This document shows, one piece after another, positions 1-5,540 of a stretch of 9,299 nt of DNA. Within the stretch, counting starts at the first letter, position 1. Every line of letters begins with the position of its first letter. The translations under genes and the position numbers were made by a program. The stretch covers positions 1 through 9,299 of the forward strand of contig DATFXM010000148.1 in NCBI GenBank assembly GCA_035315885.1, given 5' to 3'. Under the pieces are notes generated by a model. The model was given only the letters and a program-made list of their open reading frames with translations, was not told the origin of the DNA and made no database searches. The DNA comes from DATFXM01 sp035315885 (GTDB taxonomy: Bacteria; Acidobacteriota; Blastocatellia; UBA7656).

Positions 1-239
1 CAACCCCGAAGGGGTTGCGTCGTCCAGCCCAGGGTTGCCGTCCGCGGCTACCCTGGGGATTCGGCATTAACACATCCAACCCCGAAGGGGTTGCGTCGTC
101 CAGCCCAGGGTTGCCGTCTACCCTGGGATTCGGCATTAAAAAAGCCAACCCCGAAGGGGTTGCGTCGTCCAGCCCAGGGTTGCCGTCTGCGGCTACCCTG
201 GGGATTCGGCATTAAACGCATCCAACCCCGAAGGGCTTG
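1..239 (+). repeat. Left tandem array of double-hairpin repeat, three full copies plus a partial one
   Basis: Copies begin at 1, 77, 146 and 223, giving units of 76, 69 and 77 bp and a 17-bp remnant. Each full unit has a perfect 7-bp hairpin, CAACCCC-GAA-GGGGTTG, then GCGTCGTCCAG. A second hairpin follows, with outer arms CCCAGGGT/ACCCTGGG, inner arms GCCG/CGGC, one T-T mismatch and loop TCCG. The unit ends in an AT-richer linker beginning GATTCGGCATTAA or ATTCGGCATTAA. Copy 2 has lost the six bases CGCGGC, removing the inner stem while the outer stem can still pair. Copy 3 has loop TCTG. The minus-strand oxygenase gene ends at 246 and is transcribed into this array, so it may act as a 3'-end stabiliser or terminator. 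The structure recalls REP/BIME elements, but I cannot name a family. Confidence 0.92.
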
Positions 240-243
240 AAAA

Positions 244-257
244 ACTCAGCACTTAGA
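244..257. repeat. Heptamer pair overlapping the oxygenase stop codon
   Basis: Two adjoining heptamers, ACTCAGC (244-250) and ACTTAGA (251-257), match the ACTCAGN tandem units seen at other junctions in this window. Read on the minus strand they supply the last codons and the TGA stop of the PaaA/BoxB-like gene. Only two units are present and one is degenerate, so alone this would be weak. The parallel at 8975-8995 makes it credible. Confidence 0.5.
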
Positions 258-1487
258 TTCCCATTGCTCGCGCATCGCCTCGACGTACTTATCGTACTCG
301 CGGCTTCCGATGAACTTGTGCGGCAGCTTACCTGACAGGTACTTCAAATAGCCCTCTGCAGTAAGAGGCTTCCCGTTCTCCGTCAACAACTCACCGCGAA
401 CATCATAAGGCCTGAAAATAATCTCTTCAGGGCCGCGCTTGCGAAAGAACTTCATGTCAGCAAGGTGAATGAGGTCTTCCGGTTTTATGCCCTGCCTCGG
501 ATCACCACTGCGCTCAACTTCATCGATCAGCTTGTGCGCGTCTTCTCGAGAAATACCTGGAATCCGCTCCTGCACCATAGCGACGTTGGTGTTACGAACA
601 ACGCCACGCACCTCTTCGATGTACTCCATTTGAGCCTGTCCGTTAGGCTTGTCCTTGAAGCCGAACGTCATCGCTGTATGCCCGCCCGTCTCGTTCCCGA
701 ACATCTCGAGACCTCTTGCATACCAAAGATTCATCGCTCGCTGCATATCGTCGATGCTGTAGTCCCCTTCCCCGCGCGCAGCCATCTGCCCGATCTCCTT
801 CAGTAGCTTCCGTCCGCTCCCCAGATGAAACGCTTCCTCCTGAAGCATAGGACCCATGCTTCGAGCCATCGGCGCATAGCTGAAGACCTGCTGCATTTCC
901 AACTGGTACTTGCCTACGAGGTCGATTACCGTCGCATAAGTGACGTTGTCGAGGAAATCGGCAAAGTTGATGTTGAACGCATCCAGCACGTGCCCTCCGA
1001 GCTCCATCGACAACAGCTCTTCGATCGTTTGCTTCGCAACATCACCCATGCCCGGCTTCTTCCAAGTCGCGTCACTGTCCAAAACCCAGAACATTTGGTA
1101 CGCGTGGCGGAGTTCTTCGGCCATGATTCTGAGCACCGCGAATTTGCCTTTGTCGGTGATTGCTCGATCCAGTGTCAGTCGATGTTGTTGAATTGAGCCG
1201 AGCTCGGTGGAACATTGTGCGCGGATGATGTCACGCGCTGAGAAGAACGCATTCCCGACCATTTCGCGGGCCAGCTGAAACTTTTTGCGGCCAGCGTACT
1301 GCCCGATTTCGACAGTCTCGCTTTTGACGTCGCCTACTTTAGCTACGAGCTCGAATGCGGGTACACCTTTGAATTGATCATCCCAGTACTTATTGAGGAT
1401 TTCGAGCTCCGGGAAGTTGTGGACCTGCCAATCGACAATGGCGTCGTGATATTTCTGCGTGATGGTCTCTGTTCTGTAGTTGGCCAT
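246..1487 (-). CDS. PaaA/BoxB-like di-iron oxygenase
   Basis: This 413-residue protein belongs to the phenylacetate-CoA/benzoyl-CoA epoxygenase catalytic family (PF05138), cytosolic ferritin-like four-helix-bundle enzymes that insert oxygen into an aromatic acyl-CoA ring. Visible iron-ligand motifs are E125-x-x-H128 (EELRHAYQM) and E218-x-x-H221 (QEEAFHLGSG). E95 and E162 are plausible remaining carboxylate ligands. The stretch YAPMARSM before the second motif and LWYARGLEMFG at about 254-264 also match PaaA from memory. The protein is longer than PaaA (about 310 residues) and shorter than BoxB (about 475), with a C-terminal extension of about 110 residues of unknown role. The start at 1487 is preferred over an ATG at 1538 because GGAGGA (1491-1496) sits just before it. 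No PaaB, C, D or E homologue, BoxA reductase or CoA ligase is nearby, so substrate and electron donor are unknown. The last codons lie in a repeat heptamer. Confidence 0.85.
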   Translation of the reverse strand: MANYRTETITQKYHDAIVDWQVHNFPELEILNKYWDDQFKGVPAFELVAKVGDVKSETVEIGQYAGRKKFQLAREMVGNAFFSARDIIRAQCSTELGSIQQHRLTLDRAITDKGKFAVLRIMAEELRHAYQMFWVLDSDATWKKPGMGDVAKQTIEELLSMELGGHVLDAFNINFADFLDNVTYATVIDLVGKYQLEMQQVFSYAPMARSMGPMLQEEAFHLGSGRKLLKEIGQMAARGEGDYSIDDMQRAMNLWYARGLEMFGNETGGHTAMTFGFKDKPNGQAQMEYIEEVRGVVRNTNVAMVQERIPGISREDAHKLIDEVERSGDPRQGIKPEDLIHLADMKFFRKRGPEEIIFRPYDVRGELLTENGKPLTAEGYLKYLSGKLPHKFIGSREYDKYVEAMREQWESKC

Positions 1488-1550
1488 CGCTCCTCCGATT
1501 TCAAGGTAGGCGTCACTGAACCAGCCTTTTCGTTCCAATCGAGCAAAAGA

Positions 1551-1579
1551 ATTTTATCGAACGCCCGTTCGAATTTCAA
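1551..1579 (-). promoter_or_regulatory. Predicted sigma70-type promoter with a palindromic operator in its spacer
   Basis: On the minus strand TTGAAA (1579-1574) and TAAAAT (1556-1551) each match the -35 and -10 consensus at five of six positions. They are separated by exactly 17 bp. The spacer is almost wholly the perfect inverted repeat TCGAACG-CC-CGTTCGA (1557-1572). Transcription would start near 1544, leaving about 57 nt of leader before the oxygenase ATG at 1487. A palindrome placed between -35 and -10 is the usual position for a TetR/MarR-type repressor site. No regulator gene is in the window, so the repressor is inference. Confidence 0.6.
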
Positions 1580-1588
1580 GCGTCCTCT

Positions 1589-1612
1589 TGACCTGCTCCC
1601 GAAAACTGGACC
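1589..1612. mobile_element. Possible IS3-family terminal inverted repeat remnant
   Basis: The stretch beginning TGACCTGCTCCCGAAAACTG and ending GACC resembles terminal inverted repeats of IS3-family elements, which often read TGAxCTGx(C)CCCxAAAAxTGGACx. No transposase reading frame or partner end is visible, so if real it is a solo end left after decay or excision. The match is from memory, not an alignment. Confidence 0.35.
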
Positions 1613-1636
1613 ATCTTTGAAAGGCCTTCAGCGCAG

Positions 1637-1705
1637 TGTAGCTTTGCACGTTTTCCGCCATTGTAGCTTTGCATGTTTTTCGTCATAATTTTGCACGTTT
1701 AGGCG
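1637..1705. repeat. 25-bp tandem repeat, possibly an IS21-type end
   Basis: Copy 1 (1637-1661) and copy 2 (1662-1686) both start TGTAGCTTTGCAyGTTTT and end CCAT or TCAT; they differ at three positions. A third, degenerate copy beginning AATTTTGCACGTTT runs from 1687 to about 1705. Multiple short direct repeats at the tips are typical of IS21-family elements, and the TGTAGCTTTGCACG core resembles such ends as I remember them. No istA/istB frame remains in the window. A regulatory array is the alternative. Confidence 0.5.
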
Positions 1706-1783
1706 AAAGAGTTTGAACAATTAGACGTCAGCCGCGCCGAGCCTATTTACAACAGCAAACGGGGGAAGTCTTTCAGGTTCGAA

Positions 1784-1841
1784 AGGCTTTTGAGACGCAG
1801 AAACACCGCGAAGAGGCTTTGAAACGCAGACACACGGCGAA
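1784..1841 (+). repeat. Degenerate ~28-bp direct repeat
   Basis: AGGCTTTTGAGACGCAGAAA (start of copy 1, 1784-1812) recurs as AGGCTTTGAAACGCAGACAC (start of copy 2, 1814-1841). Both continue with a CACCGCGAA or ACGGCGAAC tail. The two copies are adjacent with a few substitutions and one length difference. Function unknown. Confidence 0.6.
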
Positions 1842-1912
1842 CATCTCTGGACCGAGTTCGGCGTCAAACAATAGTCGGTCGCTCGGAGTCTAGAAACAAC
1901 GATCTAGGCAGT

Positions 1913-1927
1913 CAACATCGTATGTTG
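1913..1927. other. Small hairpin just downstream of the membrane-protein stop codon
   Basis: CAACAT-CGT-ATGTTG is a perfect 6-bp stem with a 3-base loop, five bases past the stop codon of the minus-strand gene ending at 1932. It lacks a following T-run on the minus strand and is AT-rich, so it is at best a weak transcript-end structure and could be chance. Confidence 0.25.
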
Positions 1928-1931
1928 GAGC

Positions 1932-2489
1932 TTATTTCTTCCCGTCGCTCGAGCCGTTGCTTCCCCGCCTCTCCACGCCGGAGACTATTTGCGGCACAAA
2001 CCGCTCGGAGAATCCCGCTACGAAGGACCAGAAGACCAACTTCGCGAAGTCAGTCCCGGACTGCGGGTACGTTCCGGCAAAGAATCCCTTCAGATCGTCT
2101 GTCGACGTTGGATTTGAGAACTCGGGAATCGAAAACTTGGGGAATAGTCCTCCCTCGATCACGCCACTCAGGAAGGCGAGATATAGGACCAGCGCAAAGA
2201 TGCCGCCGTAGACCGGAATGAGTAAGATCTGATACCACGACATCGACAGCAGCTCGAGCTCTTCGTCGCTTACGTTCTTGATCCGCTGTTGAATGCTTAC
2301 AAAGCCTCCCACAAGGCCGGTTCCGAAACACATCCATGAAACCAGGAATTTCTTTTGAAAGAGCAGAGTGACCGCGAACATCGATGTGATGATCAGAAGT
2401 GCGGTGAGAGTCATGAGAATAAGTCTTCTCGTTATTATCAGCAGCCTCTGATAGCGAATTGCGGGTTCGGTTTTTGGCGGGGGAATCAT
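1932..2489 (-). CDS. Small membrane protein, function unknown
   Basis: A 185-residue protein with four likely membrane segments at about residues 23-44, 47-64, 87-110 and 149-163. The N-terminus is proline-rich and basic (MIPPPK...RYQRLL). A polar segment at about 65-83 contains an acidic run (SDEELELL). The last segment carries FWSFVAGFSERFVP, followed by a short hydrophilic Ser/Gly/Lys tail. I recall FVAGFSERFVP-like motifs in uncharacterised bacterial membrane proteins but cannot assign a role. The frame stays open to ATGs at 2594 and 2621. Those starts would lie in the gap before the divergent nucleotidyltransferase gene, and the added residues look unlike the rest, so the ATG at 2489 is preferred. 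It lacks a Shine-Dalgarno, but a TAAAAT box sits 7 nt upstream, as in leaderless genes. Confidence 0.7.
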   Translation of the reverse strand: MIPPPKTEPAIRYQRLLIITRRLILMTLTALLIITSMFAVTLLFQKKFLVSWMCFGTGLVGGFVSIQQRIKNVSDEELELLSMSWYQILLIPVYGGIFALVLYLAFLSGVIEGGLFPKFSIPEFSNPTSTDDLKGFFAGTYPQSGTDFAKLVFWSFVAGFSERFVPQIVSGVERRGSNGSSDGKK

Positions 2490-2496
2490 GGGCGGG

Positions 2497-2502
2497 ATTT
2501 TA
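2497..2502 (-). promoter_or_regulatory. Possible leaderless -10 box of the membrane-protein gene
   Basis: Minus-strand TAAAAT ends seven bases before the ATG at 2489. That would put the transcription start at or next to the A of the start codon. No Shine-Dalgarno is present and no good -35 is seen, which fits leaderless expression but does not prove it. Confidence 0.35.
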
Positions 2503-2633
2503 ATCCTGTTATCACAATCAATCACGCTTTTCTTCAAGACAACCTTGAGCGCTGCGTTCAGAAGACGTTCTTTCGAAGTTCCGCGAAAGAGCATCAACCG
2601 TCTAAATGTGCAAAACGACATACAGAATTGATC

Positions 2634-2640
2634 GAGAGGA
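2634..2640 (+). promoter_or_regulatory. Ribosome binding site that sets a TTG start
   Basis: GAGAGGA lies eight bases before TTG at 2649, in the frame of the nucleotidyltransferase. No in-frame ATG exists between 2355 and the catalytic motif. This site favours TTG 2649 over the other in-frame TTG at 2628, which has no comparable upstream sequence. Confidence 0.55.
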
Positions 2641-2648
2641 TCAGACAG

Positions 2649-3428
2649 TTGACTCCTTATTGGGAAATAAACGAACTTCTTTCCGATTTCACCAGCTCCG
2701 CAAAGGAGATTCTGCGCGAAAACCTAGTTGGTCTTTACCTGTCGGGCTCTCTAACGTATGGCGATTTTGTACCCGAACGGAGCGATATTGATCTCGAAGT
2801 CGTAGTGCGGCAGCCGCTTGGCGAAAGCGAACTGAACTCCATTGAACAGTTGCACAGAGATTTGAACAATCGCCATGCAGCCTGGAAGAATCGTCTTGAG
2901 TGCTCCTATGTTCCGATTGAACTGATGACCGAGATAATGCCGCCAAAGACTCCTCGGCCATGGTGGGGATTCGACAGGCTCTACCGCGGAGCGCCTGCCG
3001 GACACGAATGGATCATCAATCACTATTTTCTTTCAAGGCACGGCATCGCACTCGAAGGGCCCGACTTCAACACGCTCATCCCACACTTGGACGTAAGCGA
3101 AGTACGAAAAGCAAGCGCCAGGGACCTATTCAAAGAGTGGGAGCCGAAGATTAATGACCCTGAGTGGCTTTCAAATAGTCACTATCAGTCATACCTGGTT
3201 TTGAATCTATGCCGCATACTGCGTACGGTGGTGGGCGGCGAGCCAGGCTCGAAGAAGATTGCCGCCGAGTGGACAAGAGCGACGTACCCGCAGTGGGACG
3301 ACTTGATAGTAGAAGCGGAAGAATGGGGATACGGTAAACAGATGAAGCGAGATGATGAAGTGATATCCTTCATAAGATTCTCGATTGAGAAAGTGAACGA
3401 GACGGGTATTTTGCACGAGGCGGACTGA
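2649..3428 (+). CDS. AadA-like nucleotidyltransferase (aminoglycoside adenylyltransferase family)
   Basis: With the TTG start at 2649 the protein has 259 residues, close to the usual ANT(3'')/ANT(9) length. The N-terminal polymerase-beta-type domain has G33-S34 followed by D46-I-D48 in LYLSGSLTYGDF...ERSDIDLEVVV, the nucleotide- and magnesium-binding signature. The helical C-terminal domain (DUF4111-like) contains YLVLNLCRILRTVVGGEPGS and IAAEWTRATYPQWDDLI. These correspond to the LTLARIW...VTGKI...AAxWA region of AadA. Family members transfer AMP to hydroxyls of streptomycin, spectinomycin or related aminoglycosides. This protein is clearly divergent from clinical AadA, so the substrate is unknown and resistance should not be assumed. 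The reading frame continues upstream to an ATG at 2355, but that would overlap the divergent membrane gene and has no family resemblance. The gene stands alone. Confidence 0.82.
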   Translation: MTPYWEINELLSDFTSSAKEILRENLVGLYLSGSLTYGDFVPERSDIDLEVVVRQPLGESELNSIEQLHRDLNNRHAAWKNRLECSYVPIELMTEIMPPKTPRPWWGFDRLYRGAPAGHEWIINHYFLSRHGIALEGPDFNTLIPHLDVSEVRKASARDLFKEWEPKINDPEWLSNSHYQSYLVLNLCRILRTVVGGEPGSKKIAAEWTRATYPQWDDLIVEAEEWGYGKQMKRDDEVISFIRFSIEKVNETGILHEAD

Positions 3429-3505
3429 CTTGCAATCGATGCGACGCGCCAGACGCTCCTTGTTCGATTCGTCGCCGGACATTAAGATCGAAAGCCGTCA
3501 CTCGG

Positions 3506-3568
3506 AAGTTCTGAGTCCTGAGTACGAACAGGGAACAAAGACTCAGGACTCACGACTCAGAACTTACA
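3506..3568. repeat. Inverted tandem heptamers (ACTCAGN type) before the DUF1579 gene
   Basis: The left arm has TCTGAGT (3510-3516) and CCTGAGT (3517-3523). The right arm has ACTCAGG (3541-3547), ACTCACG (3548-3554), ACTCAGA (3555-3561) and a degenerate fourth unit. Two alternative perfect 11-bp stems are possible: 3513-3523 with 3541-3551, or 3506-3516 with 3555-3565. The block occupies the gap between the nucleotidyltransferase stop and the next gene. It could be a terminator-like fold, but it has no U-tract. Confidence 0.85.
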
Positions 3569-3605
3569 ACTTGGTCAGGCCCAACAGTCGTTGAACGGAG
3601 GAACT

Positions 3606-4160
3606 ATGAAATTGCTCGTCCTTTTTGCGATGCTCGTTTCGGCATGCCTGGCAGCGCCGCAGGAGAAAAATCAACAGATGACTGACACGATGAAGGCTAT
3701 GCAGCCAGGCGAACATCACAAGCAACTGGACGGTCTCGCGGGAAGCTGGGACGTAATGGTCAAATTCAAGTACGGCCCCGGACCCGAGCGCCAGAGCCAC
3801 GCGACAAGTGAGGCGTTGTGGATCCTCGGCGGTCGCTTCATCCAACAAGTGTACAAGAACGAGTCGGGGCTCGAGGTACGGCAGTTCCTGGGCTACGACA
3901 ACCAGAAGAAAAAATTCTTTGAAATTAAGTTGGACAATATGGACACGGGAGTCCTCAGGACCGAGGGAACGATTTCAGAGGACGGCAAAGTTATCACGAA
4001 TATTGGCGAGAGGACCGACCCGATGACTGGACAGACAACCAGGCTTCGAACAGTCACTACGATAATCGACAGAGATCACTACACTCTGGAATGGTATCAA
4101 AGCGCGGGCGGTGAAAAAGAAGATAAAGTGGTCACGATGCTCCACACAAGGAAAAAGTAG
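3606..4160 (+). CDS. Exported DUF1579 protein
   Basis: A 184-residue protein whose residues from about 35 to the end match the DUF1579 family (PF07617) from memory. Landmarks are a GEHHKQLDGLAGSWDVMVKF opening, SEALWILGGRFIQQVY, a GYDNQKKKF segment and a C-terminal YTLEWYQ...VVTMLHTRKK. The family is a small beta-rich domain of unknown biochemical role. The N-terminus MKLLVLFAMLVSAC is a short signal sequence. V11-S12-A13-C14 fits a lipobox, so the mature protein may be a lipoprotein anchored at C14; cleavage near A17 by signal peptidase I is the alternative. The ATG at 3606 is chosen over an in-frame TTG at 3591 because GGAGGAA (3597-3603) precedes it and the signal peptide begins there. It lies 86 bp before the serine hydrolase, in the same direction. 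Confidence 0.85.
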   Translation: MKLLVLFAMLVSACLAAPQEKNQQMTDTMKAMQPGEHHKQLDGLAGSWDVMVKFKYGPGPERQSHATSEALWILGGRFIQQVYKNESGLEVRQFLGYDNQKKKFFEIKLDNMDTGVLRTEGTISEDGKVITNIGERTDPMTGQTTRLRTVTTIIDRDHYTLEWYQSAGGEKEDKVVTMLHTRKK

Positions 4161-4211
4161 GCCACCTCAATACTCGTCCAAATAAACTATTCAGTTGTTT
4201 ACTGCAACATC

Positions 4212-4225
4212 GACGTTTGAACGTC
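4212..4225. promoter_or_regulatory. Palindrome upstream of the serine hydrolase
   Basis: GACGTT-TG-AACGTC is a perfect 6-bp inverted repeat with a 2-base centre, ending 21 bases before the ATG at 4247 and just before the Shine-Dalgarno GAGAGGA (4233-4239). The position would suit an operator or an mRNA leader hairpin. No convincing promoter hexamers are seen, so the role is a guess. Confidence 0.35.
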
Positions 4226-4246
4226 TAATACTGAGAGGAAGAATTT

Positions 4247-5452
4247 ATGGCCTTGCCCGGTCTTTCGAAATCGCGGCTCGAGCGAATGCATGAGGTTTTG
4301 TCAGGTTACGTTGAGCGTAAGGAGATGCCCGGACTCGTAGCACTCGTCAGTCACAACGACGACGTACACGTTGAGACGTTAGGGACAATGTCGCTCGACC
4401 AGCCTGCGCCAATGAAGCGCGATACGATATTTCGCATAGCCTCGCTTGCGAAACCGATTACCGCAGTCGCGGCTACGATTTTGGTGGAAGAGTGCAAGGT
4501 GCGGCTCGACGAATCGGTCGACGCCTGGCTTCCGGAGCTTGCGCATCGCCGCGTGTTGCGCGCGATATCCTCGCAGCCCGATGATACGGTGCCTGCGCGT
4601 CGTGCGATCACCGTTCGCGATCTCCTGACGTACCGCATGGGGTTTGGCAGCGTCATGGCGATGCCGGACACCTATCCGATACAGAGGTTGATCCGAGAAT
4701 ATCGTATTGGCGGCGACGGGCCGCCCTTGCCGGCGAAGGCCCCACCCACCGAAGAATGGCTGCGAAGGCTTGGCTCTTTGCCGTGGATGGCGCAACCGGG
4801 TGAGCGGTGGATGTATCACGTTAGCGGCGACGTGCTCGGTGTGCTGATCTCGCGAGTTTCGGGCCAGTCGCTCGGCACTTTTATGCAAGAGCGCATCTTT
4901 GATCCGCTCGGTATGAAGGACACCGGGTTCTATGTTCCTTCTGAAAAACTTGATCGCTTCCCCACGTGCTACTTCTTCAATGACCATAAGAACAGTCTCG
5001 ACGTTTACGACGATGTAGAAAACAGCGCGTGGGGGTCCGAACCTCCTTTCGAATCCGGGGCAGGCGGACTGGTGTCCACGATCGACGACTGCTTCGCGTT
5101 CTGCCGCATGATGCTCAACAAGGGCAAGCTCGGTGACCAACAAATTCTTTCCCGCGCAACGGTAGAGCTGATGACCTCCGATCAACTCACGCCGGAGCAG
5201 CGCACCGGCTGCGAGATCTTTTTTGGCTCGTTTGCCAGTTGGGGATTCGGTATGGCTGTGGACATTCGACGCAACGATGTCTTTCACAGGCCGGGTCGAT
5301 TTGGTTGGGATGGTGGACTGGGTACTTCGGCCTACACTGATCCGGCGGAGGGAATGATCGGCATTCTCCTGACGCAACGGCTGATGGGTTCGCCGGAGCC
5401 ACCTAAGGTGTTTAACGACTTCTGGACTCTCGCATACGGAGCAATGGAATAA
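4247..5452 (+). CDS. Beta-lactamase-fold serine hydrolase (class C / EstB type)
   Basis: A 401-residue enzyme of the beta-lactamase/transpeptidase-like family (PF00144). The nucleophile motif is S66-L-A-K69 in FRIASLAKPITAV. The second motif is Y190-H-V-S193 (WMYHVSGDVLG), with Ser where class C enzymes have Asn. The third-motif region is G353-W-D-G-G357 in GRFGWDGGLGTS. RDLLTYRMGFG, IFDPLGMKDTGFYVP and GAGGLVSTIDDCFAFCRMML are typical of EstB-like esterases and their relatives. No signal peptide is visible, so it is probably cytosolic and more likely an esterase or peptidase than a beta-lactamase; the substrate cannot be read from sequence. Length is normal for the family. GAGAGGA at 4233-4239 supports the ATG. 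It may be co-transcribed with the DUF1579 gene 86 bp upstream. It converges with the YCII gene, separated by palindromes. Confidence 0.9.
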   Translation: MALPGLSKSRLERMHEVLSGYVERKEMPGLVALVSHNDDVHVETLGTMSLDQPAPMKRDTIFRIASLAKPITAVAATILVEECKVRLDESVDAWLPELAHRRVLRAISSQPDDTVPARRAITVRDLLTYRMGFGSVMAMPDTYPIQRLIREYRIGGDGPPLPAKAPPTEEWLRRLGSLPWMAQPGERWMYHVSGDVLGVLISRVSGQSLGTFMQERIFDPLGMKDTGFYVPSEKLDRFPTCYFFNDHKNSLDVYDDVENSAWGSEPPFESGAGGLVSTIDDCFAFCRMMLNKGKLGDQQILSRATVELMTSDQLTPEQRTGCEIFFGSFASWGFGMAVDIRRNDVFHRPGRFGWDGGLGTSAYTDPAEGMIGILLTQRLMGSPEPPKVFNDFWTLAYGAME

Positions 5453-5481
5453 GAGCCGGCCGGCTCAGGTCCGGTCGGACC
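5453..5481. terminator. GC-rich palindromes after the serine hydrolase
   Basis: Immediately after the TAA stop is a perfect 14-bp palindrome, GAGCCGGCCGGCTC (5453-5466). It is followed by GGTCCG-GT-CGGACC (5468-5481). They sit between convergent genes, where a bidirectional terminator is expected. No U-run follows, so they are not a canonical intrinsic terminator. The first palindrome has no loop and could only form a hairpin with the central pairs open. Confidence 0.45.
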
Positions 5482-5508
5482 GGCGCACGACCAACACCAT
5501 CCTTTCGA

Positions 5509-5525
5509 CGCCGCTTTCTTCGGCG
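5509..5525 (-). terminator. Hairpin downstream of the YCII gene
   Basis: CGCCG (5509-5513) and CGGCG (5521-5525) flank a 7-base loop, 15 bases past the stop codon of the minus-strand gene ending at 5541. On the minus strand the loop is AAGAAAG and the downstream bases are TCGAAAGG, so there is no clear U-tract. It is a possible transcript-end hairpin for that gene. Confidence 0.35.
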
Positions 5526-5540
5526 GCGGTTGTCGATGTC

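Larger units (their letters stand above)
1580..1931. other. Gene-free stretch between the oxygenase promoter and the membrane-protein gene
   Basis: About 350 bp without a credible gene. It holds the IS3-like end (1589-1612), the 25-bp tandem repeat (1637-1705) and a degenerate ~28-bp direct repeat (1784-1841). The short open frames across it show no recognisable protein features, and none has a convincing ribosome binding site. Nothing further is recognised between 1706 and 1783. Confidence 0.6.

Noticed and set aside
15..215. 66-residue reading frame in the left array (NPEGVASSSPGLPS repeats)
   Set aside because: Same cause: translated DNA repeat. A 6-base deletion in copy 2 reflects DNA-level change, and no start signal is seen.
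1..239. CRISPR array
   Set aside because: The conserved part is longer than the variable part, units are 69-77 bp with near-identical linkers, each unit holds two hairpins, and no cas gene is present.
2490..2621. 44-residue N-terminal extension of the membrane protein to ATG 2621
   Set aside because: No Shine-Dalgarno, sequence unlike the rest of the protein, and it fills the divergent promoter region. Still possible, but less likely than 2489.
2355..2648. Upstream ATG extension of the nucleotidyltransferase
   Set aside because: It would overlap the divergent membrane-protein gene, adds about 98 residues unlike the family, and a ribosome binding site supports TTG 2649.
4379..5377. 332-residue reading frame antisense to the serine hydrolase
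   Set aside because: Composition is Arg/His-rich with no domain, and the opposite strand encodes a complete catalytic protein. It is a shadow frame.
4247..5452. True class C beta-lactamase (antibiotic resistance) reading of the serine hydrolase
   Set aside because: No signal peptide, YxS instead of YxN, and WDGG in place of the KTG-type third motif. An EstB-like esterase or peptidase is more likely.
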